From an uncultured Erythrobacter sp. (GTDB taxonomy: Bacteria; Pseudomonadota; Alphaproteobacteria; Sphingomonadales; Sphingomonadaceae): 64,000 nt of DNA. A program made the translations under genes and the position numbers. Position 1 is the stretch's first letter. The number at the start of each line of letters is the position of its first letter. Shown one piece after another: positions 11,658 to 20,527 of the stretch. The notes beneath the pieces were generated by a model. That model searched no databases. It saw only the letters and a program-made list of their open reading frames with translations, and was not told where the DNA came from. Location: NCBI GenBank assembly GCA_947493165.1, contig CANLPY010000001.1:682001-746000 (forward strand), given 5' to 3'.

Positions 11658-13031
11658 ATGGCCTATCCAACACTGACCGATAAACCCGGCGCGCTTGAAA
11701 CGGCTGCTGCTATTCGTGCTGGTGAAATGAGCCCGGCGGAGGCCGTGGATGCCGCGATCATCCGAATTGAGCATTTTGACGGCCATGTGAATGCGCTTGC
11801 CGTGCCGGATTTTGAGCGCGCTAGTGAAGCTGCTCGCGCGCTTGACGGGGTGACGCCGCGCCCAAAAGGCGACCCGAACTATCAGCCGCTGTTTGGCGTG
11901 CCGATGACGATCAAGGAAAGCTTTGATGTGGCGGGCCTGCAAAGCTGTTGGGGTCACAAGCGGTATGAAGGCAATATTGCGACGCGCGATGCCAAGCTGG
12001 TCGCACAACTGAAGGCGGCAGGGGCCATCATCATTGGCAAATCGAACGTCCCGCCAGACCTCACCGATTGGCAATCTAACAACCCGGTCTATGGTCGCAC
12101 TAACAATCCGCACGATCATAACCGTTCGCCGGGCGGCTCGTCAGGCGGTAGCGCGGCGGCAGTGGCGAGCGGGATGGTGCCTTGTGAGTTCGGAACAGAC
12201 ATTGGCGGGTCGGTGCGCGTGCCCGCGCATTTTTGCGGCATCTGGGGGCACAAAAGCTCTTGGGGCCTGATCAGCAAGCACGGCCATGACCACCCGGCAT
12301 TGACCTCTCTAGGGCCGGGCCGCGACGGCCATGACGGCGCCCTCTCCATTGCTGGACCGCTCGCGCGCAATGCACGCGACCTTGCCGTACTTATGAAAAT
12401 CGGCGCGCAGGTGCCACTGCGTGAAAACGCCAAACCGCTTAAGCACTGTCGTTTTCTAGCGATCACTGAATTTCCCGGCGCACCAATTGATGACAGCGTG
12501 CGCGCACCGATTGAAGCGGCGCTGAGCGCGCTGGCAGCTGAAGGCGTTCGTATCGACCGGACAAGCGATCTTGTGCCCGATCTCGCGTCGCAACAAGCCG
12601 ACTACCTACGGATGATGAACACCGCCATGTCACGGGGCGGCGCTGCCCCTAGTGGCAAACGTGCGAGCGCGGCTGACTGGTTCAATTTACTCGACAAGCA
12701 GGCGCGCAATGAATTGGCATGGGAGCATCTGTTTGAAACATACGACTTCGTGCTCGCGCCCCCTGCCCCGGTACTTGCCGTACCGCATCGGGAAGGCTCC
12801 GTTTTCGACAGCACGCTGAGCGTAAACGGCGAAGATATGTCGGCAGGCGCAGGCCTTGCGTGGGCAGGGATTGCCACCTTCCCCAATCTGCCAGCAACCG
12901 TCTTGCCCATTGGCGCAGGCACGGATTGCGGCGCTACCCTGCCGTGCGGAATGCAGGTTATGGGACCGCGTTGGTCTGATCTCGATTGCATCCATGCCGC
13001 CGAGGCAATAGGCGACGTGCTTCACGGCTAA
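11658..13031 (+). CDS. Amidase signature family hydrolase
   Basis: A 457-residue amidase. The Ser-cisSer-Lys triad is readable as Lys86 (MTIKES), Ser162 (PGGSSGGS) and Ser185 (TDIGGSVRVPA). The substrate is unknown; the family includes amide, urea and carbamate hydrolases. It is not the GatA subunit, since gatB/gatC are absent and the C-terminal half diverges. A 9-bp inverted repeat (11607-11615 with 11641-11649) overlaps its GA-rich ribosome site and could mask it. It is downstream of lpd with a 64-base gap. Confidence 0.88.
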   Translation: MAYPTLTDKPGALETAAAIRAGEMSPAEAVDAAIIRIEHFDGHVNALAVPDFERASEAARALDGVTPRPKGDPNYQPLFGVPMTIKESFDVAGLQSCWGHKRYEGNIATRDAKLVAQLKAAGAIIIGKSNVPPDLTDWQSNNPVYGRTNNPHDHNRSPGGSSGGSAAAVASGMVPCEFGTDIGGSVRVPAHFCGIWGHKSSWGLISKHGHDHPALTSLGPGRDGHDGALSIAGPLARNARDLAVLMKIGAQVPLRENAKPLKHCRFLAITEFPGAPIDDSVRAPIEAALSALAAEGVRIDRTSDLVPDLASQQADYLRMMNTAMSRGGAAPSGKRASAADWFNLLDKQARNELAWEHLFETYDFVLAPPAPVLAVPHREGSVFDSTLSVNGEDMSAGAGLAWAGIATFPNLPATVLPIGAGTDCGATLPCGMQVMGPRWSDLDCIHAAEAIGDVLHG

Positions 13032-13055
13032 GCCTTGGGCTAAGGATTCGACAAC

Positions 13056-13769
13056 ATGGCAGGTAAATCGTGGATGCAGCGGCCTATGGGCACGTTGGCC
13101 AAATGGCATATTTGGCTGGGTTGGCTCGTTGGCGTACCCATCGTCATGTGGCTCGCCACTGGCTTGTTCATGGTTTCCAAGCCCATCGAAGAGGTGCGCG
13201 GCAACCATTTGCGCGTGGATGTGCCTGAGCAGCCCCTGATCCTGCCCAATAGCGAACTTGCCAATCCAGTCACCGCGCTGAAAGAGATGCGCGCTGTGAT
13301 GCAGGATGGACGCGCGGTTGCGATCCTCACCGGTCTCGACGGGGCTGTCAGTCGAGTGGATATGTCCAGCGGCGAGACAATCGCCCCGCTCGACAGCGCA
13401 CAGGCGCGCACGATCGCAGCAAAGCGCATTGTTGGCGGTGACAAAGTCCGCTCCGTCACCTTTTTTGAAGCAAGCGAAGTCCCGTTTGACTTCCGACGCG
13501 AAATCCCTGTTTGGCAGGTCGCGCTGGAAGACGGTGCAAACGTCTATATCGGGCGTGACACTGGCGAGATTGAGGCGGTGCGCACCAACTGGTGGCGGTG
13601 GTTCGATTTCATGTGGGGGCTGCACATTATGGATCTGTCAGAGCGTGAGGATACGAGCCATCCGATCCTGATTGCCTTTGCCGCGCTAGGCCTGATCGGC
13701 GCCTTGCTTGGCACAATCCTTATGTTTCGACGCCGTAAAGTTCGCACGCTTAGTGAGCCTCGCGCATGA
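13056..13769 (+). CDS. PepSY-associated transmembrane protein
   Basis: A 237-residue protein with a helix near residues 14-38 (KWHIWLGWLVGVPIVMWL), a periplasmic middle part containing PepSY-like repeats, and a second helix near 205-226 (IAFAALGLIGALLGTILMF) with a basic C-terminal end. Family members often accompany iron-reductase or respiratory functions; none is adjacent here. ATG 13056 lies 24 bases after the amidase stop. It overlaps the next gene by 4 nt (ATGA). Confidence 0.75.
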   Translation: MAGKSWMQRPMGTLAKWHIWLGWLVGVPIVMWLATGLFMVSKPIEEVRGNHLRVDVPEQPLILPNSELANPVTALKEMRAVMQDGRAVAILTGLDGAVSRVDMSSGETIAPLDSAQARTIAAKRIVGGDKVRSVTFFEASEVPFDFRREIPVWQVALEDGANVYIGRDTGEIEAVRTNWWRWFDFMWGLHIMDLSEREDTSHPILIAFAALGLIGALLGTILMFRRRKVRTLSEPRA

Positions 13770-14431
13770 ATGAAGAGATTCTCACCCCGGTCCTCGACAT
13801 CCTCGACATTGCAGGCATCGCAGTGTTTGCGCTGTCAGGGGCAGTGATTGCGGCAAAGGAACGCCAGACCTTCGTCACAATGGCCTTTTTCGCGTTGGTG
13901 ACAGGCGTTGGCGGCGGAACCGTGCGCGATTTGTTGATCGAAGCGCCAGTGTTCTGGATTGCCGATCCATGGGTTGCTGGTGTGTGTTTGACCACGGCGC
14001 TAATCGCTTGGTTTACGCCAACCCGCATTTGGGAAGGCAAGCTGCTCGATCTGGCAGACGGCGTGGGGCTCACCGCCTATGCCGTTCTGGGCGCTGCCAA
14101 GGCGATGGCCTATGGAATTCCGCCGATTCCAGCGGCACTGATGGGGATCATCACCGGCTGTGTCGGCGGGATCATTCGCGACACTGTTGCAGGACGGCCA
14201 ACCATCATCATGCAGCCAGAGCTATACGTAACAGCCGCGGCCTTAAGCGCGGCCATGACGGTGGCGGGGATGCTTACCGCGCCGCTGGTAGGGCTGCCCG
14301 ATGCAGCTGTTTGGGGCATCGCTTTTGTCGCAGGTTTTGCCCTGCGCGCGGCCGCCGTCAAATGGGAGATCTCTTTGCCATCCTACCGTGACGATGAAAT
14401 CGCCAGCCCAAACCAAAACGGAACTGAGTAA
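13766..14431 (+). CDS. TRIC cation channel family membrane protein (UPF0126)
   Basis: The 221 residues hold about seven helices and two internally repeated halves, each with the family motif GxGGxxRD: GVGGGTVRDLL near 50 and GCVGGIIRDTVAGRP near 135. Bacterial TRIC homologues form trimeric potassium-permeable channels in the inner membrane. The last 20 residues are polar. Translation is coupled to the PepSY gene by the ATGA overlap. It converges on the gene at 14468. Confidence 0.88.
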   Translation: MNEEILTPVLDILDIAGIAVFALSGAVIAAKERQTFVTMAFFALVTGVGGGTVRDLLIEAPVFWIADPWVAGVCLTTALIAWFTPTRIWEGKLLDLADGVGLTAYAVLGAAKAMAYGIPPIPAALMGIITGCVGGIIRDTVAGRPTIIMQPELYVTAAALSAAMTVAGMLTAPLVGLPDAAVWGIAFVAGFALRAAAVKWEISLPSYRDDEIASPNQNGTE

Positions 14432-14467
14432 CAACCCAGTCCCGCTTCACATTTGGTTTTGTGCGGT

Positions 14468-15292
14468 TTAGCCGCCGAGATCTTCATCAACGGCTTCACC
14501 CGGCAATGGACCGCCTGGATAGGCTGGCTGCGCCGAAGCCTCTGGTTCCGCACGAACAGGCTGTGCTTGATAAGCGACATCCGTGCTACCTGTACCGTGG
14601 GCGCGTCGTGCATTTGCATAGCGATCATCGGTCCACTGGCGATCTTCGACCGCATCGGCCGATGCGCCTGAGAAAACGCCACCGAAATTCACATCACTCA
14701 CGCGGCCATCATTGCCGATGCGGCAAGTGAAACGGTCGCCATTGTAAAGCGAGCCTTGGACAGTCCAACCCTCGCCCGAGCGGTCAACGCTATCGACGCC
14801 CTCCACTCGCACATCGCGCTCGATCTGATTCACGCATTGAGAGACGGCATTATCGATGCCCGAGCCCCCACCAAAGCGCCCATCCCCGCGGCGATTGTCG
14901 CGCCGGTCATTATCGCGCCGGTCATTGTCGCGATAGTTGCGATCACGGTCGCGGTAATCATAGTCTCGGCCGCGCCGATCACGCTTATTCTTTGATGCTG
15001 CATTCGCGATAGCTGCAATGCCGCCTAGGATTAGGACACCGGCGACCACATCACCTGTTCTCACACGGCCGCGATGGCGGCGGTATCCGCGATAACGGCG
15101 ATAGCGGTGGTGCTCAGCCACTTCGGCAGCAGGTGAGAAGATGTCGAACGCCGGATCGCTCTCAAACGCGTTGCTTGTCAGGGCGATCGGCGCGGCGGCG
15201 GTTTGCAGCTGTGCAGCAGAGGCGGGAGCGGCTGCAACAGCTCCAGCTGCTGCCATCCCGGCGAACGCGCCAAATAGTTTTGTTTGGGCCAT
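14468..15292 (-). CDS. Secreted Arg/Asp/Tyr-rich glycine-zipper protein, copy 1
   Basis: The start at 15292 is chosen because GGAGGGAG precedes it and a clean signal peptide follows (MAQTKLFGAFAGMAAAG, cleavage after an ASA motif). The frame is open further upstream to 15343. The mature 274-residue product has a Tyr/Arg cluster, a glycine-rich hydrophobic segment (GDVVAGVLILGGIAAIANA), a low-complexity Arg/Asp/Tyr/Asn stretch, and a C-terminal domain with two cysteines (SQCVNQIE and FTCRIG). It is paralogous to the next gene (15420-15974). Function unknown; probably periplasmic or outer-membrane-associated. Confidence 0.75.
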   Translation of the reverse strand: MAQTKLFGAFAGMAAAGAVAAAPASAAQLQTAAAPIALTSNAFESDPAFDIFSPAAEVAEHHRYRRYRGYRRHRGRVRTGDVVAGVLILGGIAAIANAASKNKRDRRGRDYDYRDRDRNYRDNDRRDNDRRDNRRGDGRFGGGSGIDNAVSQCVNQIERDVRVEGVDSVDRSGEGWTVQGSLYNGDRFTCRIGNDGRVSDVNFGGVFSGASADAVEDRQWTDDRYANARRAHGTGSTDVAYQAQPVRAEPEASAQPAYPGGPLPGEAVDEDLGG

Positions 15293-15419
15293 AATAGCTC
15301 CCTCCTGTTTGAGTGAGCGGCCACCAATCGCTCTGGTATGCATAAACCGATAGGCGGTCCAGGCTTACATTCGCCTGAACCGCCCTGTGGTGGTCAGTGG
15401 GGCCTGTCAGACCCTATTC

Positions 15420-15974
15420 TTAACGCAGGCCGCGAATTTTGCGGAAGTTGACCTGCGGGCGGTTGCCGCGTTCGACAAAGCAGGTGAACCTGCCGCGATC
15501 CGAATAACCGCGTCCGTATCCACGACCGCCTTCAACTTGGATGCGGCCTTTGACGCGGAAGCCATAACGGGTCCGTTCAACATCCCGAATGTCGGTCACG
15601 TCGGCGTAGCGGAAGCCTCCGAAACGGCGTGCCTGACGTTCGGCGGTGCGAACACAGCGCTCAACTGCCCGGCGCGGATTGCCTCGGTTGAAGCTCGCGC
15701 GGTGGTTGTAACCGCGATCATATCCGCGGCTTCCGCGATAATTGCGGTCTCCGCGATAGCGGCGGTCGCGGTGGTTGTACCGGTCCTTCTTGTCAAAGGC
15801 GCCTGCCACAGCGGCAATCCCGCCAATAATCAGAGCGCCTGCGATCACATCATCGGCATCAATCTTGTCATCATAGTCGCGGGCCTGCGCTGGAGCAGCT
15901 GTTGCAAGGGCCATCGCGCCTGCCGCGACAGTCCCGAGCGTGCCCTTGGCCAATGTGTTGGTCAATTTCGTCAT
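15420..15974 (-). CDS. Secreted Arg/Tyr-rich glycine-zipper protein, copy 2
   Basis: A 184-residue paralogue of the gene at 14468 in the same orientation, 127 bases upstream of it. Signal peptide (LGTVAAGAMALATAAPAQA), glycine-rich segment DDVIAGALIIGGIAAVAGA, Arg/Tyr/Gly low-complexity region (RYRGDRNYRGSRGYDRGY) and a C-terminal domain with the paired cysteines (VERCVRTAE, RFTCFVE) follow in the same order as in copy 1. The shared order points to tandem duplication. Function unknown. Confidence 0.75.
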   Translation of the reverse strand: MTKLTNTLAKGTLGTVAAGAMALATAAPAQARDYDDKIDADDVIAGALIIGGIAAVAGAFDKKDRYNHRDRRYRGDRNYRGSRGYDRGYNHRASFNRGNPRRAVERCVRTAERQARRFGGFRYADVTDIRDVERTRYGFRVKGRIQVEGGRGYGRGYSDRGRFTCFVERGNRPQVNFRKIRGLR

Positions 15975-16130
15975 GGGGGTATCATCCTCGGGTTGGAGCC
16001 TGAGCGGGATGCCCCGGCTTCGAAAACCCTTATGGCTGATTCGCCCTGTGCTTTGTCTGACTAGCCTTTGCAGCGGACGTTCAGAAAACTACGTCCTTAT
16101 ATGAACATCGCCAATTCTACCTACGGTGGA

Positions 16131-17525
16131 TCAATCGAGCGCAGCCAGCACATCACGCGTAAATGCTGCGATATCAAACCGCGTTCCCACCATATCTTCG
16201 CCGCGCCGTACGATCACAACATCTCGTGAAGGCACGACGACGACATATTGCCCGCGATTGCCGCGCGCGGCGAAGGCATCGTCGGGAATGCCTTCAAATG
16301 CGTTTCCTTCAGGGCGGCGGAACGTCCACCACCCTGCGCCATAGCCCCAATCGGTCCCTTCAGGCTGCGGGCCGGACGGGTCGGAGACGTATTCGCGCCA
16401 GCCTTCGGGGAGAATTCGGGTTCCGTCTTCGACCAGGCCATTATCCAGATAAAGCTCACCTAGAAGAGCCAGATCATGCGCAGTCGACCAAACTTGCGAT
16501 GAAAGGACGTAATTTCTTCCGCGCCAATCGGTTTCTGCAATCGTGTCGTTCATCCCTATCTCGGCAAACAATTCAGATGGCGGATGGTCCTCAAAAGTGC
16601 CTGCAATCGCACGAATTGCGGCCAGCGTATCATTGTTAGCATAGCGATATACGGTGCCCGGCGTGTGGATCAGTGACCAGTTTTGAGCCCGTTCGTCGAC
16701 CGTAGTCCCACCCCAGTAAAGTGGATCGGTGCGATTGCCTAGCGTATCGGAATAGCGACCGGAAGCCATGCGCAGAACTTGATCAATTGTGATTTCATCG
16801 CGAGGATCGCTACGACCCAAACCCAAACCAGCGCTCGAAACAACATTGGCATCGCCTCTATAGACTGCGGCCCCAATCACAGTCGCGGCAATACTCTTTG
16901 CGACAGACCATGTGCGCTGCGGGGTGAAAAGGCTAAAGCCTGAAGTTGTCTCCCAATCGACAGGCTGGCCATTCTGACGCACGATAACTGCTGTTGTTCG
17001 CGATCCGTCTCCATACGTACCATCGAATGCCGCATCTAGCACCGCGTTGGTCGCCGATTGCGGGGCGGACGGAACAGTAAATCCGGCAGGGGCGGGGTCA
17101 AAATCTGGTAGGTGCGCTGGTATCAGTTCGATAAATTGATAACCGACAGGATAAACTCTGCATCCTGAACCGGGTATATTTATCGCAATGCGCGGCCGCA
17201 TATCGTCGTCCCATGTGACCTCGACATATTTGACGCGAGCGCCCCTTGATTCTTTAGCGCGTACTATCTGAAACGGCATGTCGCGGATAATTTCGTCCAG
17301 CGGTGCCTGGATGCCCGTTAATTCCCACTCGTGCACACTCTGCGCCGTTCTCGCGGTTCCTGCCGCTTCAGCGCTGGAAATCGCGCTGCACAGCATCAAC
17401 GCCTTATACCCAGCCGCCAATGCTCGATCATAACGCGCATCCAAGCGCTCTTGCGCTGTTTGAGCGGTTGCGGGAACGGAGATAGCGAGCGCCGCGCCGG
17501 CGGCTGCGAATAGAAGTTTGTGCAT
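16131..17525 (-). CDS. Serine hydrolase, beta-lactamase family (class C-like)
   Basis: Start 17525 gives a typical signal peptide (MHKLLFAAAGAALAIS, cleavage near TAQ at 20-23). An N-terminal domain of about 150 residues precedes the serine-hydrolase fold. The nucleophile motif SVAK is at 207-210, and the Tyr motif (YRYANND) follows about 90 residues later, with GYGAGWW-type sequence near the end. Likely a periplasmic esterase or peptidase rather than a resistance beta-lactamase, because it has the long N-terminal domain. It stands alone behind the ribosomal terminator. Confidence 0.82.
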   Translation of the reverse strand: MHKLLFAAAGAALAISVPATAQTAQERLDARYDRALAAGYKALMLCSAISSAEAAGTARTAQSVHEWELTGIQAPLDEIIRDMPFQIVRAKESRGARVKYVEVTWDDDMRPRIAINIPGSGCRVYPVGYQFIELIPAHLPDFDPAPAGFTVPSAPQSATNAVLDAAFDGTYGDGSRTTAVIVRQNGQPVDWETTSGFSLFTPQRTWSVAKSIAATVIGAAVYRGDANVVSSAGLGLGRSDPRDEITIDQVLRMASGRYSDTLGNRTDPLYWGGTTVDERAQNWSLIHTPGTVYRYANNDTLAAIRAIAGTFEDHPPSELFAEIGMNDTIAETDWRGRNYVLSSQVWSTAHDLALLGELYLDNGLVEDGTRILPEGWREYVSDPSGPQPEGTDWGYGAGWWTFRRPEGNAFEGIPDDAFAARGNRGQYVVVVPSRDVVIVRRGEDMVGTRFDIAAFTRDVLAALD

Positions 17526-17571
17526 CGTCGTGAACTCTAACCCGCCCTCGCCCGAGATCAAGCGTCCAAAC

Positions 17572-17602
17572 AAAAAGGGCCAGCGGATCAATCCGCCAGC
17601 CC
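17572..17602 (-). terminator. Rho-independent terminator after rplQ
   Basis: On the minus strand an 11-bp perfect stem (arms 17592-17602 and 17577-17587, loop TTGA) is followed by TTTTTG and TTT. It lies 25 bases behind the rplQ stop and ends the whole ribosomal block. Confidence 0.88.
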
Positions 17603-17627
17603 TTCGTTTGTTCTTGAATAGAAGCGC

Positions 17628-18056
17628 TTACGCAGCCACTTCCTCATCGTCATATTCGTTAGCCATGACAGGACCGCTGTCCTGACCCTTGGCAGCTTCA
17701 TCACGCTCAACAAGTTCGATGATGGCGAGTTGTGCGCTATCGCTGGCACGATAGCCAGCCTTGATGATGCGGGTATAGCCACCCTCACGGTCGCTATAAC
17801 GCTCTGCCAAAACGTCAAACAGCTTCTTAAGCTGTGTTTCGTCGAGCAGGCGCGATTGCGCGAGACGGCGATTTGAAAGACCGCCACGCTTTGCCAGCGT
17901 GATCAGTTTCTCGATATACGGACGCAGTTCCTTCGCCTTTGGCAAAGTGGTGCTGATTTGCTCGTGCTTAATCAGAGCAGCCGCCATGTTGCGGAACAGA
18001 GCCTTACGGTGGCCCGACTTACGGCTCAGCTTACGCTGTGAAATTCCGTGACGCAT
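17628..18056 (-). CDS. rplQ: 50S ribosomal protein L17
   Basis: The 142 residues open [20 protein letters not shown], the family signature, and contain [19 protein letters not shown]17 binds domain III of 23S rRNA near the exit tunnel. A C-terminal acidic extension (about 117-142) goes past the roughly 115-120-residue core, as often seen in alphaproteobacteria. Last gene of the alpha operon, 93 bases behind rpoA. Confidence 0.97.
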   Translation of the reverse strand: MRHGISQRKLSRKSGHRKALFRNMAAALIKHEQISTTLPKAKELRPYIEKLITLAKRGGLSNRRLAQSRLLDETQLKKLFDVLAERYSDREGGYTRIIKAGYRASDSAQLAIIELVERDEAAKGQDSGPVMANEYDDEEVAA

Positions 18057-18149
18057 TGTATCTTCCTTCGTGTTTGTAAGGGGCCCGTATCAGGTAGCCC
18101 GGTACTGGCGGCGCTTTCTCAATCGAGAGGTGCGCCGCCTGAACCCATT

Positions 18150-19205
18150 TTAGCCCAGCAACTCTTGCTCAAGCTTCTTGGCCATTTCTTCGATGTTCTC
18201 TGGTGGCCAGCCTGGAATGTCCATGCCAAGGCGCAGACCCATGCTGGAGAGAACTTCCTTGATCTCATTAAGAGACTTGCGGCCAAAGTTTGGTGTACGC
18301 AGCATCTCGGCTTCGGTCTTTTGAACCAGATCGCCGATGTAGATGATGTTGTCGTTCTTGAGGCAGTTCGCAGAACGCACCGACAATTCCAGCTCGTCGA
18401 CCTTTTTGAGAAGGTAACGGTTAAGCTGGTTCGCATCGTCTTCTTGCGGCTGAGCGGCCTGACCGATCATTGCCGACTGCGGCTGAGGAATGCCGTCTTC
18501 GAAGTGGACGAACAGTGTTAGCTGGTCCTGAAGGATGCGCGCAGCATATGCCACAGCGTCTTCAGGCGTGACGGTGCCGTCTGTTTCGACCGTCAGTGAC
18601 AGCTTGTCATAGTCGAGCTCTTGACCAACACGGGCGTTCTCAACCTTATAGCTCACCTGACGGACAGGCGAATACAGGCTGTCGACCGGTATCAGGCCAA
18701 TAGGCGCATCTGCCGGACGATTCTGAACCGCTGGTGAGTACCCTTTGCCAACGTCAGCGGTCAGCTCCATGTTGAGCGTCGCGCCTTCATCCAAGTGACA
18801 CAGGACCAAGTCTTTGTTCATCACTTCAATGTCGCCAGAAACGGCGATATCGCCAGCCTTAACTTCAGCAGGACCGGTTGCGGAAAGCTGCAAACGCTTG
18901 GCGCCCTCGCCTTCCATCTTCAACGCGATTTGCTTCACGTTGAGGACTATGTCGGTGACATCTTCACGCACACCGGCGAGAGATGAGAATTCATGCAGCA
19001 CATTCTCGATCTTGATCGAGGTAATTGCCGCGCCCTGAAGCGAGGAAAGCAGTACACGGCGCAGCGCATTGCCGAGCGTAAGACCGAAGCCGCGTTCGAG
19101 CGGTTCAGCGACAAACGTCGTCTTGCGGTTCTTGTCGCCGCCTTCCTTGATTTCGAGAGCGTTGGGTTTCTTTAGTTCCTGCCAGTTCTTCGTATTGACG
19201 GACAT
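18150..19205 (-). CDS. rpoA: RNA polymerase alpha subunit
   Basis: 351 residues. The N-terminal domain shows [21 protein letters not shown] (dimerisation), and the C-terminal domain shows [11 protein letters not shown] with the UP-element/activator-contacting arginine, and [21 protein letters not shown]. Between them is an acidic linker (QPQEDDANQ). It assembles the core polymerase. Co-directional with rpsK and rplQ in the alpha operon. Confidence 0.98.
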   Translation of the reverse strand: MSVNTKNWQELKKPNALEIKEGGDKNRKTTFVAEPLERGFGLTLGNALRRVLLSSLQGAAITSIKIENVLHEFSSLAGVREDVTDIVLNVKQIALKMEGEGAKRLQLSATGPAEVKAGDIAVSGDIEVMNKDLVLCHLDEGATLNMELTADVGKGYSPAVQNRPADAPIGLIPVDSLYSPVRQVSYKVENARVGQELDYDKLSLTVETDGTVTPEDAVAYAARILQDQLTLFVHFEDGIPQPQSAMIGQAAQPQEDDANQLNRYLLKKVDELELSVRSANCLKNDNIIYIGDLVQKTEAEMLRTPNFGRKSLNEIKEVLSSMGLRLGMDIPGWPPENIEEMAKKLEQELLG

Positions 19206-19326
19206 GGATTTCCCCTAATTCGCTATTCAGCGGTTCAAAATATGGCGGGCCTTAGCGCGGGCGAATGCGTTTTGGGCCGCCTTGAGTAGGTCCGACAGTC
19301 ACGAGCGACCACCGAACGGGAGCGGT

Positions 19327-19719
19327 TTAGACGCGGCGCCGCTTAGACGGGCGCACGCCATTGTGCGGGATCGGCGTAACATCACGGATTGAGGTGATGT
19401 TGAAGCCAACAGCAGCGAGACCGCGCAATGCGCTCTCACGGCCAGAGCCTGGACCTTTTACTTCGACTTCCAGCGTACGTACGCCGTGATCGGCGGCTTT
19501 CTTGCCGGCATCATCAGCAGCAACCTGAGCTGCATAAGGGGTCGATTTACGACTACCCTTAAAGCCCATGGCGCCTGCGCTAGACCAACTGATCGCGTTG
19601 CCTTGGGCATCGGTGATCGTGATCATAGTGTTGTTAAAACTGGCGTTGATGTGAGCAACACCGCTGCTGATATTTTTTCTGTCGCGGCGTCTTACTTTGC
19701 CGCCTGGTTCGCGTGCCAT
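19327..19719 (-). CDS. rpsK: 30S ribosomal protein S11
   Basis: 130 residues. [18 protein letters not shown] and the C-terminal [16 protein letters not shown] are diagnostic. S11 forms the 30S platform and contacts the mRNA near the E site. It follows rpsM by 70 bases in the alpha operon. The start is ATG with a downstream conserved basic tract ([12 protein letters not shown]). Confidence 0.97.
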   Translation of the reverse strand: MAREPGGKVRRRDRKNISSGVAHINASFNNTMITITDAQGNAISWSSAGAMGFKGSRKSTPYAAQVAADDAGKKAADHGVRTLEVEVKGPGSGRESALRGLAAVGFNITSIRDVTPIPHNGVRPSKRRRV

Positions 19720-19789
19720 TTCTCGTATTCCTCTTGAAAGGGGATGAAGGGAAAAGCGTGCAGAAAACCCAATTGCTTGGGCCTGCTAC

Positions 19790-20158
19790 TTACTTCTTCT
19801 TCCCAGCAATCGGCTTGGCCTTACCCTTGCGGGTACGGGCGTTGGTGTGCGTGCGCTGACCGCGAACGGGAAGGCCATTACGATGGCGCAAACCGCGATA
19901 GGTCCGCAAATCCATCAGGCGCTTGATGTTCATCGCAGTGTTACGACGAAGATCACCTTCAACACTGTAGTCTTCATCGATCGTCTCACGGATGCGCAGA
20001 ACTTCCTCATCGGTAAGGTCTTGCACACGTGCGGCGTGATCAATGCCAAGCTTGTCGGCGATTTTCACGGCAGTCGTGCGACCAATCCCGTGAATATATG
20101 TGAGCGCGATAATAACGCGCTTATTTGTGGGGATGTTTACCCCGGCAATACGAGCCAC
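19790..20158 (-). CDS. rpsM: 30S ribosomal protein S13
   Basis: 122 residues. The start is GTG at 20158, preceded by GGAG six bases upstream; the protein opens [49 protein letters not shown] marks the family's C-terminal rRNA- and tRNA-contacting tail. First gene of the alpha operon, after a 369-base leader that holds a U-tailed hairpin. gdhA, not secY or adk, lies directly upstream. Confidence 0.97.
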   Translation of the reverse strand: MARIAGVNIPTNKRVIIALTYIHGIGRTTAVKIADKLGIDHAARVQDLTDEEVLRIRETIDEDYSVEGDLRRNTAMNIKRLMDLRTYRGLRHRNGLPVRGQRTHTNARTRKGKAKPIAGKKK

Positions 20159-20280
20159 TTAATTCTCCATGCTCCACAGGGACTTGGGCACGTTAGGCAC
20201 CCTCACCCTATCTCAACGCTCTTATTCGCAATGTTCGATGTTGCCACTGTGCAAAATCCCAATGGGCTTGAGCACTGAAA

Positions 20281-20329
20281 CAACAAAAGTCCGGATTGGC
20301 AAACGCTGGAGCGTCGCCCTGCCGGACTT
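20281..20329 (-). terminator. U-tailed hairpin in the rpsM leader (terminator or attenuator)
   Basis: Perfect 8-bp inverted repeat (20287-20294 with 20322-20329) enclosing a 5-bp inner hairpin (ACGCT/AGCGT). On the minus strand the last stem bases run into TTTTGTTGTTT. It lies between gdhA and rpsM. If rpsM is transcribed from a promoter near 20415-20443 it would be an attenuator; otherwise it ends gdhA transcription. Confidence 0.5.
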
Positions 20330-20414
20330 GGTTCGAACATGTCGAATAAAGCGCGCGCTTAAGGCGATTCGACGCAGACGTCAACCGCTAGCAACGCAAC
20401 CCTGACCGAGCGCC

Positions 20415-20443
20415 CGATATGGTGCCTCCTTCGATCAGGTCAA
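20415..20443 (-). promoter_or_regulatory. Possible promoter of the alpha operon
   Basis: On the minus strand TTGACC (20438-20443) is followed after 17 bases by ATATCG (20415-20420). The -35 matches the consensus well and the -10 only in part. A second weaker pair (TTGACG/TAAGCG, 17-base spacing) lies at 20356-20384. Inferred only from hexamers and the need for a promoter behind gdhA. Confidence 0.3.
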
Positions 20444-20527
20444 GGGAAGCTATATCAGGCCGCGCCGAAGGTCAAAATGTAGCTTTGGGCAACGACGACA
20501 AACCTGCTCGCAATGGCCACAAATGCG

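Larger units (their letters stand above)
20168..20527. other. Non-coding leader between gdhA and rpsM
   Basis: 360 bases without a credible gene. The stretch holds the candidate promoter and the U-tailed hairpin listed separately; the remaining sequence has no further recognisable feature. Confidence 0.6.

Noticed and set aside
11217-12119. 300-residue minus-strand open frame across lpd and the amidase
   Set aside because: Arg/His/Pro-rich translation typical of a shadow frame; both genes underneath are secure.
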